Below are positions 12,801 to 22,800 of a stretch of 64,000 nt of DNA, one piece after another; position 1 is the first letter of the stretch; every line of letters begins with the position of its first letter. Below the pieces are notes generated by a model, which did not search any database, was not told where the DNA came from, and saw only the letters and a list, made by a program, of their open reading frames with translations. The stretch covers positions 648,501 to 712,500 of the forward strand of contig JASJOG010000119.1 of assembly GCA_030142905.1 (NCBI GenBank), given 5' to 3'. The position numbers were made by a program, and so were the translations under genes. The DNA is from Heliopora coerulea. Lineage: Eukaryota; Cnidaria; Anthozoa; Scleralcyonacea; Helioporidae.

Positions 12801-14890
12801 AACAAAAGAAAAGAACTCAAAGAAGTGTGGGATTGGTGGTTGTGTTGGAGGTCTAGGTCTAGCCTGGGGAGGGTACCAAGGCACATCAGGCACTGAGTGG
12901 GGGTATCCTGGTTCTGGGTTTGGAACCTACCCTCCGCGATTTCCATGGATGAAGGCATTCCCTTGGGCTAGGTCAAAGATCCCACAGGAGCAAACAGGAG
13001 ATAAGAGGGAGGATATCCCCAGAGGTAACCAGGCCAAGAAGCAGACCATCCACCTGGGATATGGTTATGCCAGTGGAGATAACTATAGATTAGGATTTGG
13101 GTTTGGTGGAATGGGTGGCTTGGATCCATTCCAAACACTGGGATCGCACCCAGGTATGAGTCCTGGAGCACCAGATGCCCAGCATGTGTTTGGACGATCA
13201 CATATTCCACGACGACAACTCGTTGGCTTCCCACATGGTCATGGACCCTTTGGTCATGGACTAGGACCAGCATACCCAGCACCAGGTCACCCTGTGACTC
13301 ATCCAGGGTTCTCCACCTTGGGATATCCTGGACATGCAATTGCCACAGTTGATGTGAAGAAGGTAAGACCAGAATTTTGTTTAAAGATTACAAGTTCCAG
13401 TCCAGAAAAATGTCCTCAATGTAAATTCTTGGAAACAATCAGAAGATATCAAAATTTATGTAACCTCCACTCCCATACCAATGGCATGTGATACCTGACC
13501 CTTTTTATCTTATAATGTTGGGATTTTTCAGCTACCAACACTTTATGATTGGCACAGTATTCAGATATTCAACATTTGACTGGAAGTAGTATAGAAAGTT
13601 CACACTGGGCTGTCATACCATTCATTACATCACAACATTTGTGCTGATTGAAAGCTAATCCATTGATAAAAACAAAGTACAACCAAATGAGTACAAGGTG
13701 CCCAGAAACAACCCCAGTATAGACATTTCTGGCTGCTTGTACTGCACTCAACAGATTGAACATTCTTTTTCTGAACTCATGTATATGTTCTTCTTATGGG
13801 TGATAATAAACTTGTTGTCATTGTTTCCAAAAGGGAAAGATATGGATTGAGTGGGAAAAAAAGTGGAAAGAAAAACTTTAATAAAAATTTACAATGGTGA
13901 TTAATTATTACATGAATTTTCTTCATCCATTCTATTCTGCAGGGTAATGTACCTGCCACAAATGGTTTGAAGAGACAGCTGCATGCCCATGGTGCATTCA
14001 TGGGTGGTGGTTTCCCAGGACTGCCTGGACATTTAGGTCACCCTGATGGATTAATTGGCCACCACCCTGGACTTGTTGGAGGCCATCCCATCACTCATCC
14101 AGGATTTTCTACAATAGGATATCCTGGACATGCAATGGCTACACTAGATATTAAAGTACGAACAAGTTTCTTGCAATTATTTTGGCTATGTAATATATAT
14201 ATATATATTATATATATAGTGTAAAGTGTAAGTGCTGAAACACAAGTAAAATAAATAATGAAAAGTTACTGTGTGGCAACCGTTGGAGACAGTATAAGAA
14301 GTAAATCTACTTCTTATACTGTCTCCAACAGTAGCCGCACAGTAACTTTTCATTATTCATTGTATATATATATATATATGTACATATAGTACAACAAATG
14401 AACAAACTTGAATTATTTCATTTAAAATTTTAATCACTACAAATTTGTTTCAAGTTAACTGAGCAACAACATCAAACGTGACAATCACCTGACAAGTGTG
14501 GTATGCTCTGCTTACCATACAAAACAAATTTGTAGTGATTAAAATTTTAAAATAATTCAAGTTTGTCCATTCATCATACTATTCCGCTCTACCCCGGTAT
14601 TGAGCACTCTACTCATGATTCTAAACTCACTACTTGTCTATATCTGTATATATATATGTACATATATATATATACATATATAATAACATAAACTTAAAAT
14701 GTCTTGTGTCGCTACTCCGAGTTTCACGCAACTATGCGATCATCAGGCTGTTGCCTGATGATCGCATAGTTGCGTGAAACTCGGAGTAGTGACACAAGGC
14801 ATTTTAAGTTTATGTTATTTGATGCCGCTCTACTTTTTGAGGTATTGAGCTCTCTTTATGCCAAAGCCATCCCTTGTTTTGGTTTATTTT

Positions 14891-14933
<43 letters not shown>

Positions 14934-16365
14934 AACATATCAAAAGCAACACATTTTTTGTTTTTATGTTTTGGGGTCCTGCCCCTTTATCAAAACTCAA
15001 CCACAAGTTACAGCAAAGTGAGCCCTATTTGTAATTGATATCTAATGTCAAACAAATCTTATACCAAGTCATTTTGATTTGCAACCCACTTTTAGGCCAA
15101 AATACCCAAAAAGAATAGTCGTTCAAAGAGACAAACCTTGATGTCACCTGTCCCTCACTTTGTTGCTGGATTAGCATCTCCAACGATTCATACTCCAGTC
15201 TTTGCTGGCTTTGCTCCCGCGGCTGCAGTACCACCAGCTTCAGTCACTCCATTGACACTTACCACAGCTGTAGCTCACCCTGTTATGCAGGTAGTTCAGC
15301 CTGCTGCGCCAAGTGTGGCAGCTCCAGTAATGCCTCAAATGGTTCCTATACCTGCTACAGCACCATCACCAATTGGTAAGTATTTCTCTTTAAAATATTT
15401 TTTTTCCGTTAAAACGTAGGTAAAAACATTACCACAAGTATCCATAGCCCAGTGAGCAGCGAATAACACCGCGTTTTTAAAAAAAAGTCCACACAGTTGG
15501 AAAACACAATTGCTTTCCTAGCCCGCCATTTTCGATATCCGAGGAGGAATGGGAAAACTAAGACTTCTGGGGAAAAAAAACTGAATTTTGGCGGGAAGAG
15601 CATATTGCTCCCTTCGAAGGGAGGGTGGGGCTGGAAAACTCATTTGAATACACTTTCTCAATTCTAGTTCACAAGAAATGTTATGTAAGACACCGAGGAA
15701 AAGAAACTCGGTACCCGACAGATCGAGGTCAATTTTCAAGGTCTTCTAAAAACAAACAAACAAAAAATAAACACAATTGGTTACCCCCGTGTTGCCAAAA
15801 ACGTAGAAACGTCAAGCTGAAAATTAAATGTAAAAAGTCAGCCCAACATCCTTTTTTTAAGACATGCCCAAGGAAAAATGAACCATAATACCCTAAATTA
15901 ACACTGGAACAAACGTGAAGCTTTTAACCCAATACTAGAGTCTAGTCCATTCGATCGCCCTCAACAAGATCGCGGTCACGTGGGACAATTCTCAGAATTG
16001 AAATATCAGACGTAGATCAAGTATTTTGGGGGTTTTAAAGAGGTTACGGTTAAACGAAAGTGTTTTTCCGATTCTACTTTAGCACGCAGAATAATGAGAA
16101 CAAATAATTGATAGTCTTGCTCAAGAAAGACAAAATTGTTTCCATTTTAAGTGTCATAAAAATTAGCCTGAAGTTAAGGTCCCATACCATGAAAAGCTCC
16201 TAGTGGGAAATTTGCAAATTTATAGCTCAAAAACTCTCTACATGTACGATCTACATAAGCTAATGAAATTTATCTCATCTTCTCTAATTCACAGCTCCCC
16301 AAGGGATAACCATTCCCATACAACATACTGCACCTGCTTCTCCAGTTTTTCCTCTGGGAAAGTAA
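9868..16365 (+). CDS. Secreted Gly/Tyr/Trp-rich multi-block protein with dibasic linkers
   Basis: The exons are 9868-13362, 13943-14155, 15096-15375 and 16295-16365 (TAA). All three introns are GT-AG and the phases close, giving about 1,352 residues. The first ATG opens a signal peptide (MMRRYVLALGMCIALAW), followed by an acidic run of five Asp near residue 34. The rest alternates Gly/Tyr/Trp/Phe-rich blocks with Lys-rich linkers, most of which end in KR, RR or KK just before the next block. In the middle the linkers take the form CGGCGWAYKSKV, a Lys stretch, KRELVYAC and KRCFGG. The C-terminal exons switch to His/Pro/Gly and then Ala/Pro/Val-rich sequence. A possible 3' splice site (tttgtcctag at 9820-9829) just upstream hints at a non-coding first exon. 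A shematrin- or silk-like extracellular structural protein, or a furin-processed precursor, are both compatible; neither is shown. I do not recognise the family by name. Confidence 0.88.
11063..12830 (+). repeat. Repeated Cys/Lys module (CGWAYKSKV...KRELVYAC type)
   Basis: Units begin near 11066, 11380, 11630, 11866, 12108, 12343, 12583 and 12780. The first three and the fifth are close copies: two Cys spaced CxxC, WAYKS, a Lys/Asp-rich turn, RELVYAC and a basic stretch reaching Cys-Phe. The fourth and sixth have YYRS/YYRN variants. The last two have lost most Cys residues. Degenerate linkers of the same plan (FSKSNVPK, YYKSNVPR, FYRNNVPK) occur earlier, at 10225-10560, so the protein probably grew by repeated unit duplication. 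Confidence 0.88.
14192..14220. repeat. TA microsatellite
   Basis: A short TA-rich run in the second intron of the Gly-rich gene, the first of several TA tracts (also about 14361-14380 and 14649-14681) that separate three foldback elements. Confidence 0.85.
14254..14357. repeat. Foldback inverted repeat 1
   Basis: Two arms of about 48 bp (AATAATGAAAAGTTACTGTG and its complement at 14338-14357) meet at a few-base loop near 14307. The inner part, with the sequence AGTATAAGAAGTA and its complement, pairs almost perfectly. It has no ORF and lies between TA microsatellites. Confidence 0.85.
14397..14571. repeat. Foldback inverted repeat 2
   Basis: Arms at 14397-14450 and 14522-14571 (AACAAACTTGAATTATTTCA and its near complement) flank a spacer of about 70 bp. 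The spacer is unrelated to the arms. It has no coding capacity and is a second foldback unit in the same intron. Confidence 0.85.
14682..14819. mobile_element. Foldback element 3 (palindrome) beside TA microsatellites
   Basis: The palindrome has arms of about 68 bp (AATAACATAAACTTAAAATG and its complement at the right end). It is preceded by a TA tract at 14649-14681 and followed at 14892-14925 by another. Sequence to its right (CCGCTCTACTTTTTGAGGTA, 14825-14844) resembles sequence at 14584-14603, so related units sit side by side. Each arm carries a hammerhead-like core, on opposite strands. Confidence 0.85.
14749..14794 (+). ncRNA. Hammerhead-ribozyme-like motif
   Basis: The core CTGATGA (14755-14761) is followed by a hairpin CGCA-TAGT-TGCG (14763-14774), GAAA (14776-14779), a minimal C/G closing pair around a 5-base loop, and TA (14787-14788) as the cleavage dinucleotide. 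The strand before the core, TGTTGC (14749-14754), can pair with GTGACA after it (14789-14794), forming six stem I pairs including two G-U. This is the type I order. Weak point: a T-T mismatch sits at the base of stem II. The opposite arm of the palindrome carries the same motif on the minus strand. Confidence 0.5.
14892..14925. repeat. TA microsatellite
   Basis: An almost pure TA run in intron 2 of the Gly-rich gene, immediately right of the third foldback element. Confidence 0.95.
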
Positions 16366-16916
16366 GCCAGGATCTTGTAGAACTGGTAAGGAATGACTTA
16401 CCATTTGGTTTTGATTGATAGCACATTTAATATTCATTGTTATAAATTAATTGGAAATACTTAAATTAAATAAATAACGTAATTAAAACGTCTTGAAATG
16501 GGCAAATCAGCCTTAGACGTTGGATGGGTCTTTCAGCTCAACCTGAAGTGCCCAAACGTTTAAACTCAGCTCCAGCAACTGCGTCTCTCGATTTTGTATA
16601 GATGTAGACAAGAATCAAGGAGGTGAAAAAAGAAACAAAAACGCGAATTGGGTTTCATAATTCACGATGTGAAACACGCCATCAAAGCAGCGTGTTTATA
16701 TGCTATGATTTAGAAAAGTACAGAGTTGAATGGAACTTCTGACGAATGTCGAACAGATATACTCAAGGCAACAATTTGTAAGAATGATGCCCAAGATAAA
16801 TGCAAAACAACCAAACAATGACAAAAAAAATCATTTAAAACTTAAAAAAAACAAACAAACTAGACTTGTTAAATAGTCCTATATCTCTTGTTTTCGTTTA
16901 TGTATATTTTCAGTCT

Positions 16917-16995
<79 letters not shown>

Positions 16996-17568
16996 GGGGC
17001 AATTAAGTTATTAGTAATGTTTGAGAATATTGATGTCTCTTTACTTTCGTGCGTGAAGTCAATTTGAACCCAGTAACTAAACATGAATTTACGTCTGCAA
17101 CTACTCCTATTTCAGGCTGGTTTCGGAAATGTCAATTTGCCTGGGACATTTAGAATATACACATAGCTGATAAAACATTAGGTCAATGGCAGTGTTTTAA
17201 TACACAAAACACTGCAACACCAATGCGCACCAGGTTTCAGCACTTGAGCAAACAAAATTTCCATTCAGTTTTATTCGCAGAGAGGAGTTTTACTGCACGA
17301 TTATCTTGTAAAATTGCGACGTAAAGACTGAAAACGGACGGGCGGTGGTGAGATGATTGGTCAAGTTTGTCCATCAGTAAGACAGCGGGATGTAGTTTTA
17401 CATAACAGTGAAACACACACACACTTGTAAACTATTTTAGAAACAATCGAAGATAATTTCCAGGGCTTAAATTCAGTATCCAATCTCCAGCTAGTCACCT
17501 TCCTTTGGAAATACTAATAGCGGAATCCTCAGCAGGCCACGCCCACGGTGTCCCGACAATCAACGCTT
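16366..17568. other. Intergenic, with a GA microsatellite at 16922-16995
   Basis: This lies between the convergent ends of the Gly-rich gene and the orphan minus-strand ORF. An AAATAAATAA stretch near 16467-16477 could serve as the poly(A) signal of the Gly-rich gene, about 105 bp past its stop. A long GA run occupies 16922-16995. Nothing else was recognised. Confidence 0.7.
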
Positions 17569-18429
17569 TTATATGACAAACAAAGACTCGTCGAAAATCT
17601 TAATCCCAGGTAGTTCCTTTGGCGTATACATGCTGACATTCATTTGAGATACTTCAATTTGCGGAGGAGTGGGAGCTAATAGTTTCCAGGCTTCGAGTTG
17701 CTTCACGGACCAACCTTCTTGAGAAAAAGCCGAAATCTTTCGAGCTGTTCTCGGGCTTCGGGCGCCGTTCATTCGAGAACTTGAAACTGGATCTCCAGCG
17801 CAACTATTGGAATCAAATCGAACACTTTTTGAAGTGGGAGGCGGCCAAGGAATCGGTGAACCCCGGGGAGATTTCTCGAGATTTTCGCCTGAAAGTCGAT
17901 TCAACTCCGATGCCAATAACGAAGCCGTTCGGGCACGGCAATGAGACTGAGGTCTCTGGGCAAAAGTAGGCGAGCTTCTCCACGTTCGCTGGCTTGAATA
18001 CCCGCTGTCCGGTGAAACAGATTTAGATAAGGTCAAGGCACGGGAAATCTCGGCGTTTTTTCTGTGTTTTTCGCTGATACTTCGAAACAAAAGATAGCTG
18101 CCAGTCTCAAGTCCTGGATATTTAGCTAAACTTCTGTTCACGTTGGACAATTTCTGGCTCAATCTGGTACATTCTGAACAATTTCCATTCCCTAACACTT
18201 CACAATAAACTGAATGAACCAAACTTCTCCTTTCCTCTACTGAATTGTTCTTTTTATGACGGAAGAAGCGATTATCAATCCAACCTTTAAGAGAGGCGTC
18301 TACTTTAAGGCGCACTTCTAAAGCACTTGCACTTTCGGTCTTGGTTTTATTAGTACAGTTACTTATACGATTCCTTTCAATGTGCCTTTCTGTCCCAAAG
18401 CTACCAAGACCATTCTTGTTCCTGTTCAT
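17569..18429 (-). CDS. Orphan 286-residue protein with a possible PP1-docking motif
   Basis: A single uninterrupted minus-strand ORF of 286 codons, clearly longer than chance in this AT-rich sequence. The product is basic and Ser/Arg-rich, with no signal peptide or membrane segment. It contains CSECTR and CSE-type Cys residues near the middle, a Ser-rich phosphorylation-prone stretch (SVSPDSGYSSQR), and KSVRF, which matches the protein phosphatase 1 docking consensus (K/R-x-V/I-x-F). Two Trp residues, in GWSVKQLEAWKLL, sit in a likely amphipathic helix near the C terminus. I do not recognise the family, and it could be one exon of a larger gene. Docking to PP1 is inference from a short motif. 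Confidence 0.6.
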   Translation of the reverse strand: MNRNKNGLGSFGTERHIERNRISNCTNKTKTESASALEVRLKVDASLKGWIDNRFFRHKKNNSVEERRSLVHSVYCEVLGNGNCSECTRLSQKLSNVNRSLAKYPGLETGSYLLFRSISEKHRKNAEISRALTLSKSVSPDSGYSSQRTWRSSPTFAQRPQSHCRARTASLLASELNRLSGENLEKSPRGSPIPWPPPTSKSVRFDSNSCAGDPVSSSRMNGARSPRTARKISAFSQEGWSVKQLEAWKLLAPTPPQIEVSQMNVSMYTPKELPGIKIFDESLFVI

Positions 18430-19818
18430 GACGCTGATACCTGTGAATGGCTCGGAGAGAGTCGAACATTCGGTATTGACAAACTATACTATGTATTTGA
18501 CCTTAATCTTCTACCGCTATGGTAACCATTCAATAGGTATGTGAAAAGTATGCAATTAGTAATCATGCGGTAAGCTATTTGCATAACGTATTTAACTCAC
18601 AAATACTTTGGGCAAACGGTAATACCTCGGTATTACTGCGAGATTGTTAACTTGTCAAAGCTTTCAAGGAATGACATTCAGTGTGATGACGGAACTAAAT
18701 TGTTGTGACTTCTTTTTCAGAAACGAAATTTTCTATAAATCAAACATATCGACTACATTAAATGTTATAACATAGTTATTAAATTTATATGACCAATTTT
18801 ACCTGTCACTTTCTGTTTTCATTTTAAAAACTGCGACAAATTTGAGCGGAAATGTGGAATAGACACTGAGTACAGAAAATGTACTCCATGGTTATCTTAT
18901 GTGGAAAGAAAATGCGACCAACTAACCAGCGTAGACCTTCTACTATTCAAAATTATATTGCTTCAGGAAGCAAAATACGACTTAAATTGGCTGTGTTAAC
19001 TTTAATGTCGGAAGAGGAAGACCGCCTGACTCGATGGAGAGTGATTAAATTAAGATTAAGTGATGATAAGTGTATAAACATTCCCTAGAATGTTTATAAA
19101 TCTCTAACCAAACCTCTTGTTTATTCAATACACCGTAATTAAAAGTCATTACGACGGGCACATTGGCCAACTTAGTGCTAGAAATGAAAGAAAGCCGAAG
19201 GAGCCTTTGATTGATTTTTTAATTTCAAGCTAAAACCCTCGTACTCTTGCCAAGTCTTAATGAAGTACATATTTGCAAATGGTTCCGCGCTATATCCAAG
19301 TAGGGGAGATTAGTCAACACAGAATTTACCACAAATTTATAACTCAGAGATTAATTCAACTACACTGAAAATGTTCACCACGACAAATTTATAATTTTCA
19401 CTTTCTTCAAAACCATTCATTCCTTCGAAAAAAAAAGAAAACAGACTGTACAAAACTGCAGCGACCAAAATACACCTAAAATTCAATTTCAGTAAAATCT
19501 ATATGCTTGTAAAATTGTTCAATAGTTTATACCATTAGCTTTGCTAAGCTGTACTGTTCGCGACATCTTAATTTAAGTCCTTCCTTCAAGCGATGAGCGC
19601 GCGGGTTCCACGATCATGAACAGTGATGCATCGAGAATATTTCAGTTAAAACATGTCACTCTTTCCTTACTTGGTAGAGTTCTTGAGTCCAACGTCAACG
19701 ATTCCCTCGCAGATTCCACGCAGCGTTCCTGCGAGAACCACGTTTTTCTCATCCAAGAATTTACGAATCACGCGAAAGTCATTCAGTATTTCAATGGATA
19801 TTTCTTCAGACTTTCCCT
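18430..19818. other. Intergenic region between orphan ORF and TNPO3
   Basis: AT-rich sequence. The 69-codon plus-strand ORF at 18879-19088 has no recognisable features. The 3' UTR of TNPO3 should lie in its right part. Nothing else was identified. Confidence 0.6.
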
Positions 19819-22800
19819 TCATTCGTACAATCTGGAAAATGTTCGCGCAGCCCGTGAAACAACCTTGCACGCGTCCGCACTAGAGAAAACATAATGTAAA
19901 GATGAAAATGCTGGAGAAGAAGTTATTGTTAGAGCTCATAAAGACGAGTACCATCGACAAGAACAGTTGACAAAACAAATTCATATTTGTCATTTTAGCC
20001 TTGTTGCTCAGTTCTCATTTGCTGCGCTCTTAATAAATGTATTTTCATCTCACAAAAACTTATCCTCTACTTTTTAACCTCTCTTTTATTGCTCGTCACC
20101 TCACTTAACCTCCATATTACCCTCAAGATATTTTTGTCTCAGTTCTTCCTCCATCTGTGATGTAGTCTAGCTAAAGTCTCCCCTGGCTATCGTTTCTCTT
20201 GCTTTACTATATTTTTTACTATCCATTTTCCTTCTCTCCTCTTTTCTTTTATATCCCATTTATTTCATTTCCTTTCTCCCGCTTCTTTTTCCTTATCTTT
20301 ACTTCCTTTCCTCACCTTCCTATCATATTTTCCACCCAATCCTTTTTTTTCTCTCGACTCATTCTATTTCCACTTCATTGGATTTTCCTTCCCACCAACC
20401 TTGTAACAGTGTGATAAAACTCCATAAGTTGTTGACTCGTAACGATACTGGTACCGCTGATGGTTTGTGTTGGCAGCGTTTCTAAGGCTTTAATCAGCCA
20501 AGTACCGGCCTCCTGTGTAATACGACGAAGATTACACGTTAAACGCTTAATACATGAGCAAAAGAATTTCTTTCAACTATAAGAAAGTGAAGCTCAAGAG
20601 GAAATTACCATTTTCCAAGGGCTGGGTAATTAATCATAAAAAGCTACAAACCTGTTTGTTGTATCTTAATATCTCCCAAAAAACCTCACCAACGTTCGGC
20701 ACCATGTATGAAGGGATCTTTCCAGCACAAGCTTGAACTAACCCTTGGATAAAATAAAATGTAAATGGCTTGGGACATCTCTCATTTCTCGTCAATGAGA
20801 CAGTTTTATTGCAAGGTTCAACTAGTGAGTTTGTTTCAAAATGACGCACATTGATTGGTTAATTGTAAATACGTGGTTTTAGAGAGAGAAAGTAAAACAT
20901 AATTCCTTCGCTGATTCAACGACAGTTTACGAGGACTATATACTTTTTTATCAAAAACCAATTGTCCTGTCAACGTTAGCTCCTCTTTTCCTCAGGAAAA
21001 CGTGGACGAAAACTAGGTAAGCATAACGCAACGCGACGTCATTACATTAATTCATACGTAATATACCAAAATATTCATATTAAATGAAAATAACGTCCCG
21101 TTCAATGCTTCTAGCAACAAGCATATTAACAGTCAGACAATATCAACGAAAAAGGCAACTTGTAAATGATACTTTAGTAATGGGATTCCTTGAAAAGCCA
21201 TTCTACTACAGGCAAAAGACAAATGAGGGAATTGATTTTTAGATCACTTCTTTTTGGACAAAATCAGTGGAAAGCTTAAAGAATTTTACGCCTGTGTGAG
21301 TGTGTGGTAGTACGTTATTTGTTTAAACTTGAGCGTGTGTGTATCCGTGTGAATGTGTATGTGAGCGTGTGTGTGTGCCCGCGTGAATGTGTGAGTGTGT
21401 ACGTGAGCGTGCGTGTGTCCGTGTGAATGTGTATGTGTATCAGTGTGAATGTGTATGTGTGTCCGTGTGAATGTGCGTGTCAGTATGAATGTGTATGTGT
21501 GTCCGTTTTAATGGGGGTGTGTGTGTACAAGTTTAAATACGGTGGACCTACCTGCAGAAATATCCTGTCCATGTTTGGACATCATCTGTTTAATTAAATT
21601 TCGTAAATTTTCCGAATCGGTCCCCGTAGACTATAGAGGAATGAAGCAAGAATCTGAATTACACTTCAAAAACATTGGACGATTCGCGCGGTGAGATCAG
21701 TTACAGTCTTGTAGTCGGTATCAACATGCAGCTATATGGTCGTAAAACTCGACCAATGATTATGATCCCTTATCTATAATTCTCTGTTATGACTGATGAA
21801 ATAAAGTCAAAACGGGCATGTTAGAAAGTCACACCAATTACCGCATGATTACCATACCGCAATCCTCACCCTCTCTCTGAAACCATCAGGGATCTTCTAC
21901 CTATCAACAACACTACGTAAAGTAATTTAACTCCGATGCCTGTTTCTCATGCTATCATAATACCTGACCGTTGGGGCCGTGGATGAGATCTCGAAGAAAC
22001 GTCATAACTGAAGCGTTTGCTTCTCTGTGGGCCAATGTTGAGGCTGCGATGGCGCACTTGATAAGACTGTCAGCCATGGAACACTTGAGGAACGCAACAG
22101 GACAAGCCTGGACACACCTGCGCATGGGGAAAAACAAGCCCAGAGTTCATTGTGCGCTTTGGGTAAACTGACGTCATAATAGGTAAGGTCTATTATCACT
22201 GTTTCAGTTTGCATTATCAAATTCAGCTTTCGTACTAATAGACCTTGATATTGACAGTTCTTGATATTAAAAAAGCCTCACCCAGGAACTATTTATGTAC
22301 TATTTACAAAGTGAGTGGCTGTATTGCTACCCTGACAAACAGGCACAACCCATAAGTCGAGCGCCCATAAATCCCGAGAAGAACGGATGTTATGATCAGT
22401 ATTTGTTACTTGTGATACAGAACTGATTAATGTAACGTTAGCGTCTGTAAATGTGATAAAAAAAGGTAAAGGTAAAGTTCCTTTATTCATACTGGATAAC
22501 CCTATCAGCTAGTTGAGCTGTTCTCCCTAGAGGTCCAGTAAGAGTTCTCCTCATGGGTCCAGTGTTACTACAGAAGGAAACCGGAGTACCCGGAGAAAAC
22601 CTGCAATGTTTGGTAGAGTTAAACTGGACAACACTCTTCTCGCATGTGACCAGGGTAACTTTAATCAGATAACTGCACGGAGCCGGAATCAAACCCTAGT
22701 CATAGTGGTGAGAGACACGTACACTACCACTGTGCCACCAGCACCCCCCAAAAATGGATGCTTTGTTAACCAGTTCTGCAGCATACTCTGTACCAATGAT

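Noticed and set aside
14254..14571. Hammerhead motif in the first two foldback repeats of the Gly-rich gene intron
   Set aside because: Neither contains the CTGANGA core on either strand.
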